This document shows positions 30,414 through 41,092 of a DNA stretch of 64,000 nt, one piece after another. Origin of the DNA: Azoarcus sp. DN11 (GTDB taxonomy: Bacteria; Pseudomonadota; Gammaproteobacteria; Burkholderiales; Rhodocyclaceae); assembly GCF_003628555.1 (NCBI RefSeq), contig NZ_CP021731.1, positions 868,001-932,000 on the forward strand, written 5' to 3'. The notes beneath the pieces were generated by a model. That model saw nothing but the letters and a program-made list of their open reading frames with translations, had not been told where the DNA came from and searched no databases. Each line of letters starts with the position of its first letter. Positions within the stretch are counted from its first letter, which is position 1. A program made the translations under genes and the position numbers.

Positions 30414-30447
30414 AATCGCCGTCTCGCAATAACCCGTCGCCGGCGCC

Positions 30448-31122
30448 TTGAACGCGCTCGCTCACACCCCAGATACCGTGCCGCACCTCGAACCCCGGAT
30501 CGTCCACGTCGACGACTACATCATCGTCGCCGAGAAGCCTGCCGGCCTGCTGTCCGTGCCCGGGCGCGGCGAACACAAGCAGGACTGCCTGATCGCCCGC
30601 ATCCAGCGCGCCTACCCGGACGCCCGCATCGTCCATCGCCTCGACTTCGACACCTCGGGGCTGATCGTCCTCGCCCGCGGCGCGGAGATGCATCGCCGCC
30701 TGAGCATGGCGTTCGAGAAGCGCCAGGTCGACAAGCGCTACGTCGCGCTCGTGCATGGTCATGTGCTGTCGCAGGGCGGCGAAGTCGACCTGCCGCTGAT
30801 CGTCGACTGGCCGAACCGTCCGCGCCAGATGGTGGATCCGGTGAACGGCCGGCGCGCGCTGACGAATTACCGCGTCGTCGAGCGCAGCGGCACCGGTGGG
30901 GAGGCGGTCTCGCGCGTCGAACTCGAACCGGTCACCGGGCGATCGCACCAACTGCGCGTGCATATGATGACGATCGGTCACGCGATCCTCGGCGACACGC
31001 TCTACGCCCCGCCTCAAAGCGCCGAACGGCACCCTCGGCTGCACCTGCATGCGGCGATGCTCGCCTTCGCGCATCCCGAGACCGGGCGCCCGATGAAGTT
31101 CGTGAGCCCCGTACCGTTCTGA
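30448..31122 (+). CDS. RluA-family pseudouridine synthase
   Basis: A 224-residue enzyme that isomerises uridine to pseudouridine in rRNA and/or tRNA. The catalytic motif is IVHRLDFDTSGLIVLAR (Asp about 73), and VTGRSHQLRVHM is the conserved later motif. There is no S4 domain, and length and opening (AEKPAGLLSVPG) resemble RluA of E. coli, which modifies 23S U746 and tRNA U32. The start is uncertain: TTG 30448 is used because no ATG occurs before the conserved part, and a GTG lies at about 30478. It ends 15 nt before a bidirectional terminator. Confidence 0.87.
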   Translation: MNALAHTPDTVPHLEPRIVHVDDYIIVAEKPAGLLSVPGRGEHKQDCLIARIQRAYPDARIVHRLDFDTSGLIVLARGAEMHRRLSMAFEKRQVDKRYVALVHGHVLSQGGEVDLPLIVDWPNRPRQMVDPVNGRRALTNYRVVERSGTGGEAVSRVELEPVTGRSHQLRVHMMTIGHAILGDTLYAPPQSAERHPRLHLHAAMLAFAHPETGRPMKFVSPVPF

Positions 31123-31137
31123 GACTGCCGGAAATGG

Positions 31138-31161
31138 AAAGGCCCGGCGAACCGGGCCTTT
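31138..31161. terminator. Bidirectional terminator between the rluA-type gene and ychF
   Basis: AAAGGCCCGG and CCGGGCCTTT form a perfect 10-bp stem around CGAA. The two genes converge on it, from 15 nt on the left and 21 nt on the right. The T tract is short (3 nt). Confidence 0.75.
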
Positions 31162-31182
31162 CGCGGCGTGCGGGGGGAGCGT

Positions 31183-32274
31183 TTAGACGTTGAACAGGAA
31201 GTTCATCACGTCGCCGTCCTTGACCACGTATTCCTTGCCTTCGGCGCGCATCTTGCCCGCTTCCTTCGCGCCGGCTTCGCCCTTGTACGCGATGAAGTCC
31301 TCGTAGGCGATCGTCTGCGCGCGGATGAAGCCGCGTTCGAAGTCGGTGTGGATGACGCCCGCCGCCTGCGGTGCGGTGTCGCCGACGTGGATCGTCCAGG
31401 CGCGCACTTCCTTCACGCCCGCGGTGAAGTAGGTCTGCAGGCCCAGCAGCGTGTAGCCGGCGCGGATCAGGCGGTCGAGGCCCGGTTCCTCGAGGCCCAT
31501 CGACTCGAGGAAGTCCTTCTTGTCGGCGTCGTCGAGGTCGGCGATCTCGGCTTCGATCGCGGCACACAGCGCGACGACTTCGGCCCCTTCGGCCTTGGCG
31601 TGGGCGCGCACCGCGTCCAGGTGCGGGTTGTTCTCGAAGCCGTCCTCGGCGACGTTCGCGGCGTACAGCACGGGCTTCGCGGTGATCAGGCAGAAGGGCT
31701 TGAGGCTCGCCCATTCTTCCTTGCTGAGGTCGAGCGCGCGCACCGCCTTGGCTTCGTTGAGCTGGGCGAGGCACTTCTCGAGCACCGCGACGAGGATCTT
31801 CGCTTCCTTGTCGCCCGCCGCGGCGGGGCGCTTGTAGCGGTTCACGGCCTTCTCGACGGTCGCCATGTCGGCGAGCGCGAGCTCGGTATCGATGACTTCG
31901 ATGTCGCGGATCGGATCGACGGTGCCGGAGACGTGCACGACGTTGTCGTCGGCGAAGCAGCGCACGACGTGCACGATCGCGTCGGTCTCGCGGATGTTGG
32001 CGAGGAACTGGTTGCCCAGGCCTTCTCCCTTGGACGCGCCGGCGACGAGCCCGGCGATGTCGACGAACTCGACGATCGCGGGCTGCACCTTCTGCGGCTT
32101 GACGATCTCGGACAGCGCCGTGAGGCGCGGATCGGGCACCTCGACGATGCCGACGTTGGGCTCGATCGTGCAGAAGGGGTAGTTGGCCGCTTCGATGCCG
32201 GCCTTCGTGAGGGCGTTGAAGAGAGTCGACTTGCCGACGTTGGGCAGGCCGACGATTCCGCATTTGAGGCTCAT
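31183..32274 (-). CDS. ychF: Redox-regulated ATPase YchF (Obg-related)
   Basis: A 363-residue P-loop protein. G1 GLPNVGKST (8-16), G3 [17 protein letters not shown] and a C-terminal TGS-like domain are present. The NKxD specificity motif is replaced ([10 protein letters not shown]), in line with ATP rather than GTP use in this family. It interacts with ribosomes and is linked to stress responses. The start MSLKCGIVG at 32274 is standard. It is next to pth, as in many bacteria, with 14 nt between them. Confidence 0.95.
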   Translation of the reverse strand: MSLKCGIVGLPNVGKSTLFNALTKAGIEAANYPFCTIEPNVGIVEVPDPRLTALSEIVKPQKVQPAIVEFVDIAGLVAGASKGEGLGNQFLANIRETDAIVHVVRCFADDNVVHVSGTVDPIRDIEVIDTELALADMATVEKAVNRYKRPAAAGDKEAKILVAVLEKCLAQLNEAKAVRALDLSKEEWASLKPFCLITAKPVLYAANVAEDGFENNPHLDAVRAHAKAEGAEVVALCAAIEAEIADLDDADKKDFLESMGLEEPGLDRLIRAGYTLLGLQTYFTAGVKEVRAWTIHVGDTAPQAAGVIHTDFERGFIRAQTIAYEDFIAYKGEAGAKEAGKMRAEGKEYVVKDGDVMNFLFNV

Positions 32275-32288
32275 GAGCGCGATTCGTC

Positions 32289-32891
32289 CTAGGGTTTCGC
32301 CGGCTTCGGCGCGGCCGGGCGGGCGTTGATTCGGGTGCTGGCGGTGTTCCACTCGCCGCGGGCGATCAGCGGCCAGGCCGCGAGCGCGCGTTCCATGGCT
32401 TCGTCGATCAGGGTCTGTTCCTCGCGGCGCGCGGCCTTCAGCACGAAATTCACGACCTCGTTGCGGTCGCCCGGATGGCCGATGCCGATGCGCAGGCGCC
32501 AGTAGTCGTTGGTGCCGAGATGCGCCGAGGTGTCCTTGAGGCCGTTGTGGCCGCCGAGGCCGCCGCCGAACTTCAGGCGCAGCTGGCCGGGCGGGATGTC
32601 GAGTTCGTCGTGCACGACGAGGATCTCGGCCGGGGGAATGCGGTAGAAGCGCGCGAGGGCGCCGATGGCCTGGCCCGAGCGGTTCATGAAGGTCTGCGGC
32701 ATCAGCAGCCAGATGCCGGCGTCGCGCGCGTTGGCGACCAGACCGTGGAAGCGGGATTCGTGGTTGAAGCGTACGCCGAGCGCGTCGGCGAGGCGCTCAC
32801 AAAACCAAAACCCGGCGTTGTGCCGGGTCTCGATGTATTCGGCGCCGGGATTGCCGAGGCCGACGACGAGACGCGGAGTTGCGGCGCTCAT
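32289..32891 (-). CDS. pth: Peptidyl-tRNA hydrolase
   Basis: A 200-residue enzyme that frees tRNA from peptidyl-tRNAs dropped by the ribosome. Conserved parts: [20 protein letters not shown] with the catalytic His (about residue 23), [25 protein letters not shown], and GGHNGLKD. Gene order rplY-pth-ychF is conserved in proteobacteria, and the gap to rplY is 48 nt. Confidence 0.96.
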   Translation of the reverse strand: MSAATPRLVVGLGNPGAEYIETRHNAGFWFCERLADALGVRFNHESRFHGLVANARDAGIWLLMPQTFMNRSGQAIGALARFYRIPPAEILVVHDELDIPPGQLRLKFGGGLGGHNGLKDTSAHLGTNDYWRLRIGIGHPGDRNEVVNFVLKAARREEQTLIDEAMERALAAWPLIARGEWNTASTRINARPAAPKPAKP

Positions 32892-32939
32892 CGTATCGGT
32901 TCCTGCATCATCCCGGCGCTGCGACCCGAGGCGTCAGCC

Positions 32940-33548
32940 TCAGGCGGCGGCTTCGCCTTCGGCGCTTTCTTCTTCAGCGGCAGCGCCCTTGACGGTGACG
33001 GCAGTCGCGACGACCGGGTCGCCTTCGCCGTGTGCAACCAGCTCGACGCCGGCCGGCAGCGCGAGCTGCGACACGTGGATCGATTCACCGGCCCCGAGGC
33101 CCGACAGATCGACCTGGATGAACTCCGGCAGGTTGCCCGGCAGGCACTGCACATCGACTTCGGTGATGGTGTGCGAGATCAGGCAGCCGCCGAGCTTGAC
33201 GGCCGGGCTGGCGTCGCCGTTGGCGAAGTGCAGCGGCACCTTCAGGTGGATCTTCTGGCTCGCGTCGACGCGCTGGAAGTCCATGTGCAGGACTTGCTGG
33301 CGGAACGGGTGCCACTGGGTGTCGCGCAGCAGGACGGGCTGCTTGACGCCGTCAAGGTCGATCGACAGGATCGACGCATGGAAGGCTTCCTTGCGCAGCA
33401 GGTGATAAAGCTCGTTGTGGTCCAGCGCGATGGTCTGGGCGTCGCCCGAGCCGTAGATGATGCCCGGGATCTGGCCGGCGCGACGCAGGCGGCGGCTCGC
33501 ACCCGTGCCCTGTTCCACGCGCTTGGTGGCCTTGAACTGGATTTGCAT
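32940..33548 (-). CDS. rplY: Large ribosomal subunit protein bL25 (Ctc form)
   Basis: A 202-residue 5S-rRNA-binding protein of the long Ctc type: the N-terminal L25 domain (about 1-90) is followed by a C-terminal TL5-like domain and an Ala/Glu-rich tail ([13 protein letters not shown]). AGGAG lies 6 nt before the ATG at 33548. It is in the conserved prs-rplY-pth-ychF series on the minus strand. Confidence 0.95.
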   Translation of the reverse strand: MQIQFKATKRVEQGTGASRRLRRAGQIPGIIYGSGDAQTIALDHNELYHLLRKEAFHASILSIDLDGVKQPVLLRDTQWHPFRQQVLHMDFQRVDASQKIHLKVPLHFANGDASPAVKLGGCLISHTITEVDVQCLPGNLPEFIQVDLSGLGAGESIHVSQLALPAGVELVAHGEGDPVVATAVTVKGAAAEEESAEGEAAA

Positions 33549-33625
33549 TGTGATACTCCTGGGTTGTAACGATCCGTCCGCGACCAGACGGATGGGTTGA
33601 GTCCCCGCAAGCGCGGGGACGAATT

Positions 33626-34576
33626 TCATTCCATGAACAGCGAGCTGACCGATTCCTCGTTGCTGATGCGCAGCATCGTGTCGGCGAGCAGCGAGGCGAC
33701 CGAGACCTGGCGGATGCGCGGGCTGGCCCGGGCGTCGTCGCGCAGCGGGATCGTGTCGGTGACGACCAGCTCGTCGAGGTCGGAATCGGAGATGCGCGAG
33801 ATCGCGGCGCCCGACAGCACCGCGTGGGTGCAGTACGCGAGCACGCGGCGGGCACCGCGCTCCTTGAGCGCGGTGGCGGCCTTGCACAGCGTGCCGGCGG
33901 TGTCGACGATGTCGTCCATGATCACGCAGGTGCGGTCCTTGACCTCGCCGATGATGTTCATCACCTCGGAGACGTTGGCCTTCGGGCGGCGCTTGTCGAT
34001 GATCGCGAGGTCGCATTCCATGCGCTTCGCGAAGGCGCGGGCGCGCACGACGCCGCCGACGTCGGGCGAGACGACCAGCAGGTCGTCGTAGTTCTGCTTG
34101 TCGAGGTCGGCGAGGAGGACCGGCGCGGCGTAGACGTTGTCGACCGGGATATCGAAGAAACCCTGGATCTGGTCGGCGTGCAGGTCCATCGTCAGCAGGC
34201 GCTGGACACCGACGGCCTGCAGCATGTTGGCGACGACCTTCGCGGTGATCGGCACGCGCGCCGAACGCGGGCGGCGGTCCTGGCGGGCGTAGCCGAAGTA
34301 GGGAATGGCGGCGGTGATGCGCCCGGCCGATGCGCGCTTGAGGGCATCGACGAGGACCACCAGCTCCATCAGGTTCTCGTTCGTCGGCGAGCAGGTCGGC
34401 TGGAGGATGAAGATATCCTTGCCGCGCACGTTCTCGAGCAGTTCGACGTTGACCTCGCCGTCGGAGAAGCGACCCACCGTGGCCGAACCGATGGAAATGC
34501 CCAGTCTGCGCACGACATCCGCCGCGAGCTTGGGGTTGGCGTTGCCGGTGAAGACCATCAGGCTGCCGTAGGCCAT
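33626..34576 (-). CDS. prs: Ribose-phosphate pyrophosphokinase
   Basis: A 316-residue class I PRPP synthase, which makes 5-phosphoribosyl-1-diphosphate from ribose 5-phosphate and ATP for nucleotide, His, Trp and NAD synthesis. Visible: the flexible-loop region [11 protein letters not shown], the metal-binding segment [18 protein letters not shown] and the PRPP-binding motif [13 protein letters not shown]. The start [12 protein letters not shown] at 34576 matches the family; the frame upstream runs through the tRNA-Gln gene and is not coding. A terminator lies upstream, so transcription may start in the 74-nt leader or depend on read-through from ispE. Confidence 0.96.
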   Translation of the reverse strand: MAYGSLMVFTGNANPKLAADVVRRLGISIGSATVGRFSDGEVNVELLENVRGKDIFILQPTCSPTNENLMELVVLVDALKRASAGRITAAIPYFGYARQDRRPRSARVPITAKVVANMLQAVGVQRLLTMDLHADQIQGFFDIPVDNVYAAPVLLADLDKQNYDDLLVVSPDVGGVVRARAFAKRMECDLAIIDKRRPKANVSEVMNIIGEVKDRTCVIMDDIVDTAGTLCKAATALKERGARRVLAYCTHAVLSGAAISRISDSDLDELVVTDTIPLRDDARASPRIRQVSVASLLADTMLRISNEESVSSLFME

Positions 34577-34610
34577 GTCCGAATCTCCGATGCCGCTAGA
34601 ATGGCAGGGT

Positions 34611-34643
34611 AAAAACGACTCGGGCAGGCGCGAGGCCTGCCCG
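34611..34643 (-). terminator. Terminator after tRNA-Gln
   Basis: On the minus strand CGGGCAGGC (34643-34635) and GCCTGCCCG (34629-34621) form a 9-bp stem with a 5-nt loop, followed by AGTCGTTTTT. It lies 7 nt after the encoded CCA of tRNA-Gln and before prs. The T run begins 5 nt after the stem, so termination may be partial. Confidence 0.6.
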
Positions 34644-34650
34644 GGTAAGT

Positions 34651-34727
34651 TGGCTGGGGAGGAAGGATTCGAACCTTCGAATGCCGGAATCAAAATCCGG
34701 TGCCTTGACCAACTTGGCGACTCCCCA
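34651..34727 (-). tRNA. tRNA-Gln (TTG)
   Basis: On the minus strand TGGGGAG pairs with CTCCCCA in the acceptor arm. The anticodon arm CCGGATTTTGATTCCGG gives anticodon TTG, the T loop is GGTTCGAATCC, and GCCA follows. It lies 20 nt after ispE and before prs, its usual place in betaproteobacteria and many gammaproteobacteria. Confidence 0.96.
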
Positions 34728-34747
34728 ATGAAACCTTTTTCGCCTGC

Positions 34748-35602
34748 TCAATCGAGCCAGTCGCTCAGCGGATGTCTCGCCAGACTCCTCGCCTTCCATG
34801 CCCGCATCGGCGCTGGGCATTTTCCGACGATATCGCTTGCTTCCATCTCGCCGCCAACCTCGGCAAACACGCAGGCGCCTGACCCGGTCATCCGCGCGGG
34901 CGCGAACTGCGCCAGCCACTCGATTGCAGTACCGACCTCGGGATACAGATTGCATGCAACCGCTTGCAAATCGTTACGGGTGGCACTTGCTGCGAAGTCC
35001 GTAATTCTGATTGGTTCCGTATCGCGCGTCAACTCCTGCGCGCGGAATATTTCTGCGGTGGGCACCGTCACGGGTGGGGCGACGACGACATACCAGGCCG
35101 GCGGGAGGGGCAGTGCCTGCAGTTCCTCGCCCACACCCTCGGCAAAGGCGTCGCGCCCGAAGATGAAGAAGGGGACGTCGGCGCCGAGCCGCAGCCCGAG
35201 TTGCGCGAGCGCGGCGCGGCTCAGGCCGGTGCCCCACAGGCGGTTCAGTGCGATCAGCGTCGTGGCGGCGTCCGAGCTGCCGCCGCCCAGGCCGCCGCCC
35301 ATCGGCAGGCACTTGTCGATCGAGATGTCGGCGCCGAGGCGGGTGCTGCTCGCCTGCTGCAGGAGCCGGCCGGCGCGCACGACGAGATCCTGCTCCTCGG
35401 GCACGCCGGTGACCGCCGTCGTGCGGCGCACGGCGCCGTCCTCGCGCAGCGCGAAGCTGAGGCTGTCGCCCCAGTCGAGCATGCGGAAGGCGGTCTGCAG
35501 CAGGTGGTAGCCGTCGGCGCGGCGGCCGACGACGTGCAGGAAGAGGTTGAGCTTGGCCGGTGCGGGGCAGTGTTCGAGGCGGGTCAGCGGTGGGGTGTCC
35601 AT
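34748..35602 (-). CDS. ispE: 4-diphosphocytidyl-2-C-methyl-D-erythritol kinase
   Basis: A 284-residue GHMP kinase, the fourth enzyme of the MEP isoprenoid pathway. [20 protein letters not shown] is the N-terminal substrate motif, [14 protein letters not shown] the ATP-binding loop, and [12 protein letters not shown] the late GHMP motif. The start at 35602 lies inside the 3' end of lolB (19-nt overlap), so the two are cotranscribed. tRNA-Gln follows. Confidence 0.95.
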   Translation of the reverse strand: MDTPPLTRLEHCPAPAKLNLFLHVVGRRADGYHLLQTAFRMLDWGDSLSFALREDGAVRRTTAVTGVPEEQDLVVRAGRLLQQASSTRLGADISIDKCLPMGGGLGGGSSDAATTLIALNRLWGTGLSRAALAQLGLRLGADVPFFIFGRDAFAEGVGEELQALPLPPAWYVVVAPPVTVPTAEIFRAQELTRDTEPIRITDFAASATRNDLQAVACNLYPEVGTAIEWLAQFAPARMTGSGACVFAEVGGEMEASDIVGKCPAPMRAWKARSLARHPLSDWLD

Positions 35603-36174
35603 TGGTCGATGACGAGCCGGATGCGGGCCTGGCCCCACTCGGCGTCGATGCGACGCGGCGGGGCGTCGGCCGCGGGACCGGCGTATTCCATGTAGTCGAT
35701 GATCCAGCCGGCGTCGGAAATGCGCGCCGGCCGGCCGGCTGCGTCGAGGCTCAGCACGCGCGCGCCGGGGCGTGGGGCGGCCTGCACCCAGTGCTGCAGG
35801 CCGTCGATCGGGGCGGGTACGCCGAGCAGGCGGGGCAGGATCGCGTCGGCGTTGTCGGCCCGTTCCGTGCGCCCGTCCGCGGTGAGCAGCATCGCCCCGT
35901 GCGGCGTGCGCACGAGCTGGCCGACGATCTGGCCGAGCGGGCTGTAGACGGTCCATTCGTCGCCGGTGGGCGAGTGCGACCAGGTCACGGCGCCATTCGC
36001 CGCACGCTCGCCGTCGCTCGCGGACAGCCGGCCTTCGAGTTCGAAGGCGCTGACCGCGGGGCGGTGCGCAGCCGTGAGGTTGCGCACCGCCTGGCTTGCG
36101 CAGCCGGCGAGGAGCAGCGCCGCGAGCGCCGCCGTGGCAGCCTGCCGGGCGGCCCGGGAGAGGGTGCGCCTCAT
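35584..36174 (-). CDS. lolB: Outer-membrane lipoprotein receptor LolB
   Basis: A 196-residue lipoprotein with lipobox LLAGC (Cys about 24), then [13 protein letters not shown]... as in LolB, which takes lipoproteins from the LolA carrier and places them in the outer membrane. The start [11 protein letters not shown] at 36174 overlaps the TPR gene stop (ATGA). Similarity between LolB proteins is low, but the position lolB-ispE supports the call. Confidence 0.88.
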   Translation of the reverse strand: MRRTLSRAARQAATAALAALLLAGCASQAVRNLTAAHRPAVSAFELEGRLSASDGERAANGAVTWSHSPTGDEWTVYSPLGQIVGQLVRTPHGAMLLTADGRTERADNADAILPRLLGVPAPIDGLQHWVQAAPRPGARVLSLDAAGRPARISDAGWIIDYMEYAGPAADAPPRRIDAEWGQARIRLVIDQWTPHR

Positions 36175-37886
36175 TGGCCGCGCAGGCGCTTGACGACCGA
36201 CTTCAGCGCATCGTTGTCGGGGTTGTTCTTCAGCGCCTCGTCCCAGACGCGCGACGCATCGGCCGGGCGCTTGAGGTTCCATAGGACTTCGCCGAGGTGG
36301 GCGGCGATCTCGGGATCCTGCCGCAGCCCGTAGGCCTTTTCGAGGTGGGCGAGGGCGCCGGTGGGGTCGTTGCGGCGGAAGCGCACCCAGCCCATGCTGT
36401 CGAGGATGAAGGGGTCGTCGGGCGTCAGTTCGAGCGCGCGCACGATCAGCGCCTCGGCTTCCTCGAGGCGCACGCCGCGATCGGCGAAGGAGTAGCCCAG
36501 CGCATTGTAGGCGTGTGCGAACTCGGGGCGCAGCGCGATCAGCTTGCGCAGCCGCCCTTCCATGACTTCGAGCTTGCCGAGGCTTTCGGCGAGCATCGAC
36601 GATTCGTACAGCAGGTCGGTGTCGTCCTCGTTCTTGCTCAGGGCACCGTCGACCAGTTCGAACGCCTCGGCCTCCTTGCCCGCGGTGCGCAGGATCTGGG
36701 CTTCGGCCAGCAGCAGGCGCTTGCGGTCGGCCTCGTCGGCGGTCCTGACGCGGTGCAGGTGTTCGCGTGCCTCCGCCACGTTGCCGTCGCGCGCGAGGAT
36801 CGATGCGATGCGCAACTGGGCGTCGAGATATTGCGGTCCCGGTTCGACCGCGCGGTACCAGCGCAGGGCCGTGGCGCTGTCCTTGCGCCGTTCGGCGACC
36901 TGGCCGAGGTTGAAGCGGATGCTGTCTTCGTCGGGGTGGCCGGCATTCAGCGCGTGTTCGAGCTGTGTCGCGGCGGTGTCGTAGTCTTCGAGCTGGGCCG
37001 ACAGCAGGCCGACCGCGTACATCAGCTCGCGGTCGTCCGGAGCGCTGTCGAGAAGCTGGCGGAACTCCTGGCGCGCGGCCTCGAACTGCCGGGTGGACAC
37101 CAGCGCGCGAGCGTGCGCGAGGCGGGCATTCCGGCTGTCGGGGTGGCGTTGCAGGTAATCCGTGACGATCCGCATCGCTTCCTGCATGGCACCGGACTGC
37201 GAGAGCAGCTGCGCCTTGAACAGGACGGCGGGTTCCCAGTCCGGGCGCATGCGCAGCGCGGTGTCGATCGATGCGACCGATTCCATCGCGTCGCCGGCGG
37301 CAATGGCGGCCTGGGCGCGCGCGAAGTAGGCTTCCGGGTGGCCCGTGTAGGGGTCCGTCAGGCGCATGATGATGCCCTTGACGGCTTCCTTGTCCTGCAC
37401 GCGGGAAAACGCGCGGTTCAGTCCCATCAGGTGGTTGTCGATGTTTTCCGGCGACTCGGCGAGCAGGCGCGCCAACTGGGCCTGCACCTGTTCGAGCTGA
37501 CCGTCGCCGCCGGCGAGGAGCCCGGCGAGGATGCGGCGCGCTTCGTCGGACGACGGATCGGCTTCGGACCAGATCCGCGCCGCGTCGATCGCGGCCGGCA
37601 TGTTGCGCGCGTACAGCGCGACTTCCATCGCCCGGCGCGCGATGCGCGGGTCGCGCGTGCGCTGCGCGAGGTCGGCGTAGGCCTGGACGGCGACGCCGAT
37701 CTCACCGCGGGCGCCGGCGATTTCGGCCAGCAGGAAGGTGTACAGGGTGCGTGGCGTGAGTTCCTGCGCCGGCAGTGACGCGGTTGCGGGCTCCTCCGGG
37801 GAGGGGGTTGCTTGTGCAGAGATCGGGAAGGCGAGTGCGACGGCCAGTCCCAGACCGGAGGTGAACAAGGAGAGGAGGCGATTCAT
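36171..37886 (-). CDS. Secreted TPR-repeat protein
   Basis: A 571-residue protein with a signal peptide ([26 protein letters not shown], about 26 residues) followed almost entirely by tetratricopeptide-like helical repeats from about 45 to the end (for example [20 protein letters not shown] and [20 protein letters not shown]). It probably acts as a periplasmic scaffold for protein-protein contacts. It heads the TPR-lolB-ispE operon and is divergent from mutM (214 nt). An envelope role is suggested by lolB coupling, but no specific function is known to me. Confidence 0.82.
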   Translation of the reverse strand: MNRLLSLFTSGLGLAVALAFPISAQATPSPEEPATASLPAQELTPRTLYTFLLAEIAGARGEIGVAVQAYADLAQRTRDPRIARRAMEVALYARNMPAAIDAARIWSEADPSSDEARRILAGLLAGGDGQLEQVQAQLARLLAESPENIDNHLMGLNRAFSRVQDKEAVKGIIMRLTDPYTGHPEAYFARAQAAIAAGDAMESVASIDTALRMRPDWEPAVLFKAQLLSQSGAMQEAMRIVTDYLQRHPDSRNARLAHARALVSTRQFEAARQEFRQLLDSAPDDRELMYAVGLLSAQLEDYDTAATQLEHALNAGHPDEDSIRFNLGQVAERRKDSATALRWYRAVEPGPQYLDAQLRIASILARDGNVAEAREHLHRVRTADEADRKRLLLAEAQILRTAGKEAEAFELVDGALSKNEDDTDLLYESSMLAESLGKLEVMEGRLRKLIALRPEFAHAYNALGYSFADRGVRLEEAEALIVRALELTPDDPFILDSMGWVRFRRNDPTGALAHLEKAYGLRQDPEIAAHLGEVLWNLKRPADASRVWDEALKNNPDNDALKSVVKRLRGQ

Positions 37887-38100
37887 TGGCTTGGCCCAGA
37901 GGGAATTGCACGAACTTCAAACCGGCCCTGCGGTCGTGTCTGACGTATGCTGTTGCCGCGGTGCGTCGGTAGTCGTCTTTTAGAAGGCCCGGATGCGGAT
38001 GCGTTCGCCGGATGTTATGCAGTTTCCTCGTCCGCGGGCAAGGGCGTTGGTCGCGCGCCCCGGTATCCGGCCCTGTCCCCATTCCTTTCGAGTGTCGTGA

Positions 38101-38916
38101 ATGCCTGAATTGCCTGAAGTGGAAACGACCTGCCGCGGCATCCGCCCGGCGATCGATGGCCGGATCATGACCGGCGTGCGCGTGCGTAACGGGCGCTTGC
38201 GCGTGCCGGTGCCCGCCGACCTTGGCGAGCGCGTGACGGGGGCCCCGCTGCAGGCCGTGAGGCGGCGGGCGAAATACCTGCTGCTCGATTTTCCCGCCGG
38301 CAGCGTGATCGTGCATCTGGGCATGTCGGGGAGCCTGCGCGTGGTCGCGGCCGACCAGCCGCCGGGGGCGCATGACCACGTCGACCTGCTGTTCGGCGAC
38401 TGCGCGCTGCGCCTGCGCGATCCGCGGCGCTTCGGGCTGATCGTGTGGCAGCCGGGGGATGCGCTCGCCCACCCCCTGCTCGCGCGCCTCGGCATCGAGC
38501 CGCTCGGTGACGAATTCACCGGCCCGTGGCTGCATCGCGCGTTCCAGGGCGTGCGGGCGCCGATCAAGCAGGCGCTGATGGACGGGCATCGCCTCGTCGG
38601 CGTCGGCAACATCTATGCGTCCGAGAGCCTGTTCCGCGCGCGTATCCACCCGCTCGCGCCGGCCGGCAGCGTCGGCCCGCGGCGCCTCGCGCGCCTGGTC
38701 GCGGCCGTGCGCGAAACGCTGCTGGCGGCGATCGCCGCGGGCGGCAGCACGCTGCGCGACTTCGTCGGCGGCGACGGCAGGAAGGGCTACTTCCAGCAGG
38801 ACTACTACGTCTACGGCCGCGAAGGGTTGCCGTGCCGCGTGTGCGCAAGCCCGGTGCAGCGCGTGGTGTGCGGCCAGCGGTCCACCTTCTTCTGCCCGCG
38901 CTGCCAGCGCATGTAA
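38101..38916 (+). CDS. mutM: Formamidopyrimidine-DNA glycosylase
   Basis: A 271-residue base-excision repair enzyme that removes 8-oxoguanine and formamidopyrimidines. The N-terminal MPELPEVE carries the catalytic Pro and Glu after Met removal, K57-type lysine lies in RRRAKYLLLDF, the helix-2-turn-helix region has GVGNIYASESLF, and the C-terminal zinc finger is CRVC...CPRC. Complete and of normal length. Confidence 0.96.
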   Translation: MPELPEVETTCRGIRPAIDGRIMTGVRVRNGRLRVPVPADLGERVTGAPLQAVRRRAKYLLLDFPAGSVIVHLGMSGSLRVVAADQPPGAHDHVDLLFGDCALRLRDPRRFGLIVWQPGDALAHPLLARLGIEPLGDEFTGPWLHRAFQGVRAPIKQALMDGHRLVGVGNIYASESLFRARIHPLAPAGSVGPRRLARLVAAVRETLLAAIAAGGSTLRDFVGGDGRKGYFQQDYYVYGREGLPCRVCASPVQRVVCGQRSTFFCPRCQRM

Positions 38917-39087
38917 TCGGGGCACGGCGGCGCCGAATGCGCGTCCGCCCGCGTTCGTCGGCGCCGGTATGCCGTCGGTCGAGCAGGCGTTTTCACGCAT
39001 TGGAGGGCGCCGGATTCGGCGCTATGCTGACGCGATGTAAAAACTGTGCGCGGCGGCTTCTCCCGGGCCCGCGCGAGCGAGACTTTC

Positions 39088-41058
39088 ATGACCCTCGTGG
39101 ATCAATTCTCCGCCTACAGCCGGTGGCGCGCCGACGCCGCCACCGCCGTGGGGCGCCTGCGCCAGTGGCTGTCGCGCAACGAACTCGGCGATGTGCAGGG
39201 CGACCTGCGGCTGCAGTACGTGCTGGACCGCCTGCGCGACGACAAGCTCACGGTCGCTTTCGTGGCGGAATTTTCGCGCGGCAAGTCGGAGCTGATCAAC
39301 GCGATCTTCTTCTCGGGGCACGGCGACCGCGTGCTGCCGTCGAGCGCGGGGCGCACGACGATGTGCCCGACCGAACTGCAATGGACGCCCGGTGCGCGCG
39401 CCGAGATCCGCATGCTGCCGATCCGCACGCGCGCGACGCACGCGAGCGTGAGCGAACTCAAGCAGTTCCCGGATGAGTGGATGGTGCTGCGGCTCGACGC
39501 GGAGTCGCTCACGGACCTGCAGCAGGCCTTCGCGCGCGTCGGCGAAACCGAGCGGGTCACGGCCGAGATGGCGTCGCGCCTCGGGTTCGACATCGACGAG
39601 AGCGGCGAGAAGGGGCTGAAGCCGGGCGCCGACGGCACGGTCGAGATCCCGAGCTGGCGTCACGCGGTGATCCAGTTTCCGCATCCGCTGCTCGAGCAGG
39701 GGTTGGTCGTGCTCGACACGCCGGGCCTCAACGCGATCGGCGCCGAGCCGGAGCTGACGTTGTCGCTGCTGCCCAATGCCCACGCGGTGCTCTTCGTGCT
39801 GGCGGCCGACACCGGCGTCACGCAGAGCGACATGGCGGTGTGGCGCGAGTACGTGCAGGGCGGGCAGCGGCGCAGGGGCCGTCTCGTCGTGCTCAACAAG
39901 ATCGACGGGTTGTGGGACGGACTGCGCGATGGGGCGCAGATCGATGCCGAGATCGCGCGCCAGGTGCGTTCGGTCGCGGAAACGCTGGAGGTTCCCGAGG
40001 CGGCGGTGTTCCCGGTGTCGGCGCAGAAGGGGCTGGTGGGGCGGATTTCGGGGGACGCGGAGCTCGTCGCGCGCAGCCGCCTCGACGAGCTGGAGCGGGC
40101 GCTGGCCGAGGATCTGCTGCCGACCAAGCAGGAGATCGTGCGCGACAGCACGCTCACCGAGGTCGACGATCTGGCCCGGCAGACCGGCACGCTGCTGGCG
40201 GCGCGGCTGTCGGGGCTGCGCGAGCAGCTGCAGGAGCTGACGGACCTGCGCGGCAAGAACCAGAGCGTCATCGAGTACATGATGCGCAAGATCCGCAGCG
40301 AGAAGACCGAATTCGAGCAGGGGCTGCAGAAGTATTATGCGGTGCGCAGCGTGTTCTCGACGCTGACGAACAACCTGCTCGCGCATCTGGGCATGGACGC
40401 GCTGCGTGACGAGACGCGGCGCACGCGCGAGGCGATGATGGAGTCGACCTTCACGAAGGGCTTGCGCCAGGCGATGGAGCGCTTCTTCCTTTCGCTGCGC
40501 GGCAACCTGGCGCGCTCGTCGGACGAGATCTCGGAGATCACGCGCATGCTCGACAGCATGTACAAGCGCTTCAGCGTCGAGCACGGGCTCAAGCTCGCCA
40601 CCCCCGAGTCGTTTTCGACGCTGCGCTACGAGCGCGAGCTCGACCGCCTGGAGTCGGCCTTCAACCGCCAGATCAATTCCGCGCTGACGCTGGTGACGAC
40701 CGAGAAGCACACGCTGACGCAGAAGTTCTTCGAGACCGTGGCGGTCGAGGCGCGGCGGACCTTCGAGGGTGCCAACCGCGACGTCGAGCAGTGGCTGCGT
40801 GCGGTGATGTCGCCGCTGGAGACGCAGGTGCGCGAATATCAGCTGCAGCTGAAGCGCCGCCTGGAAAGCGTCAAGCGCATCCACCAGGCGACCGACACGC
40901 TGGAGGAGCGCGTCGCGGAGCTGGAGCAGGCCGAGGCGGCGATGCTGCGGCAGCTGGGGGAGCTGAAGGACATCACCGAAGGCATCCGTTCGGCGCTGGG
41001 GGGGGCGGCCGAAGCGGCAGGCGCACCCGCTGCCGTGCCCGAGGGGTGCGCGGCCTGA
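39088..41058 (+). CDS. Dynamin-like GTPase
   Basis: A 656-residue large GTPase. G1 is AEFSRGKSELINAI (about residues 61-74; the first Gly of GxxxxGKS is Ala), G3 is LDTPGLN and G4 is VLNKIDG. The rest is helical, with a strong heptad pattern near the C-terminus (about 595-640), as in bacterial dynamins that remodel membranes. No transmembrane helix is clear. The ATG 39088 is preferred over 39046 because MTLVDQFSAYSRW starts the domain. It lies alone after mutM (171-nt gap) and ends at a strong bidirectional terminator. Confidence 0.85.
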   Translation: MTLVDQFSAYSRWRADAATAVGRLRQWLSRNELGDVQGDLRLQYVLDRLRDDKLTVAFVAEFSRGKSELINAIFFSGHGDRVLPSSAGRTTMCPTELQWTPGARAEIRMLPIRTRATHASVSELKQFPDEWMVLRLDAESLTDLQQAFARVGETERVTAEMASRLGFDIDESGEKGLKPGADGTVEIPSWRHAVIQFPHPLLEQGLVVLDTPGLNAIGAEPELTLSLLPNAHAVLFVLAADTGVTQSDMAVWREYVQGGQRRRGRLVVLNKIDGLWDGLRDGAQIDAEIARQVRSVAETLEVPEAAVFPVSAQKGLVGRISGDAELVARSRLDELERALAEDLLPTKQEIVRDSTLTEVDDLARQTGTLLAARLSGLREQLQELTDLRGKNQSVIEYMMRKIRSEKTEFEQGLQKYYAVRSVFSTLTNNLLAHLGMDALRDETRRTREAMMESTFTKGLRQAMERFFLSLRGNLARSSDEISEITRMLDSMYKRFSVEHGLKLATPESFSTLRYERELDRLESAFNRQINSALTLVTTEKHTLTQKFFETVAVEARRTFEGANRDVEQWLRAVMSPLETQVREYQLQLKRRLESVKRIHQATDTLEERVAELEQAEAAMLRQLGELKDITEGIRSALGGAAEAAGAPAAVPEGCAA

Positions 41059-41092
41059 GGGGACTGCGCGGCGCATCGCCTGCCGGCGTGAA

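Noticed and set aside
34651..34727. tRNA-Gln as an attachment site for an integrated element
   Set aside because: There is no integrase, no repeated tRNA 3' end nearby, and both flanks are standard housekeeping genes.
39022..41076. A 684-codon antisense frame over the dynamin-like gene
   Set aside because: Mirror frame of a GC-rich gene, with His/Arg/Gln-rich composition. The + strand protein has clear GTPase motifs.
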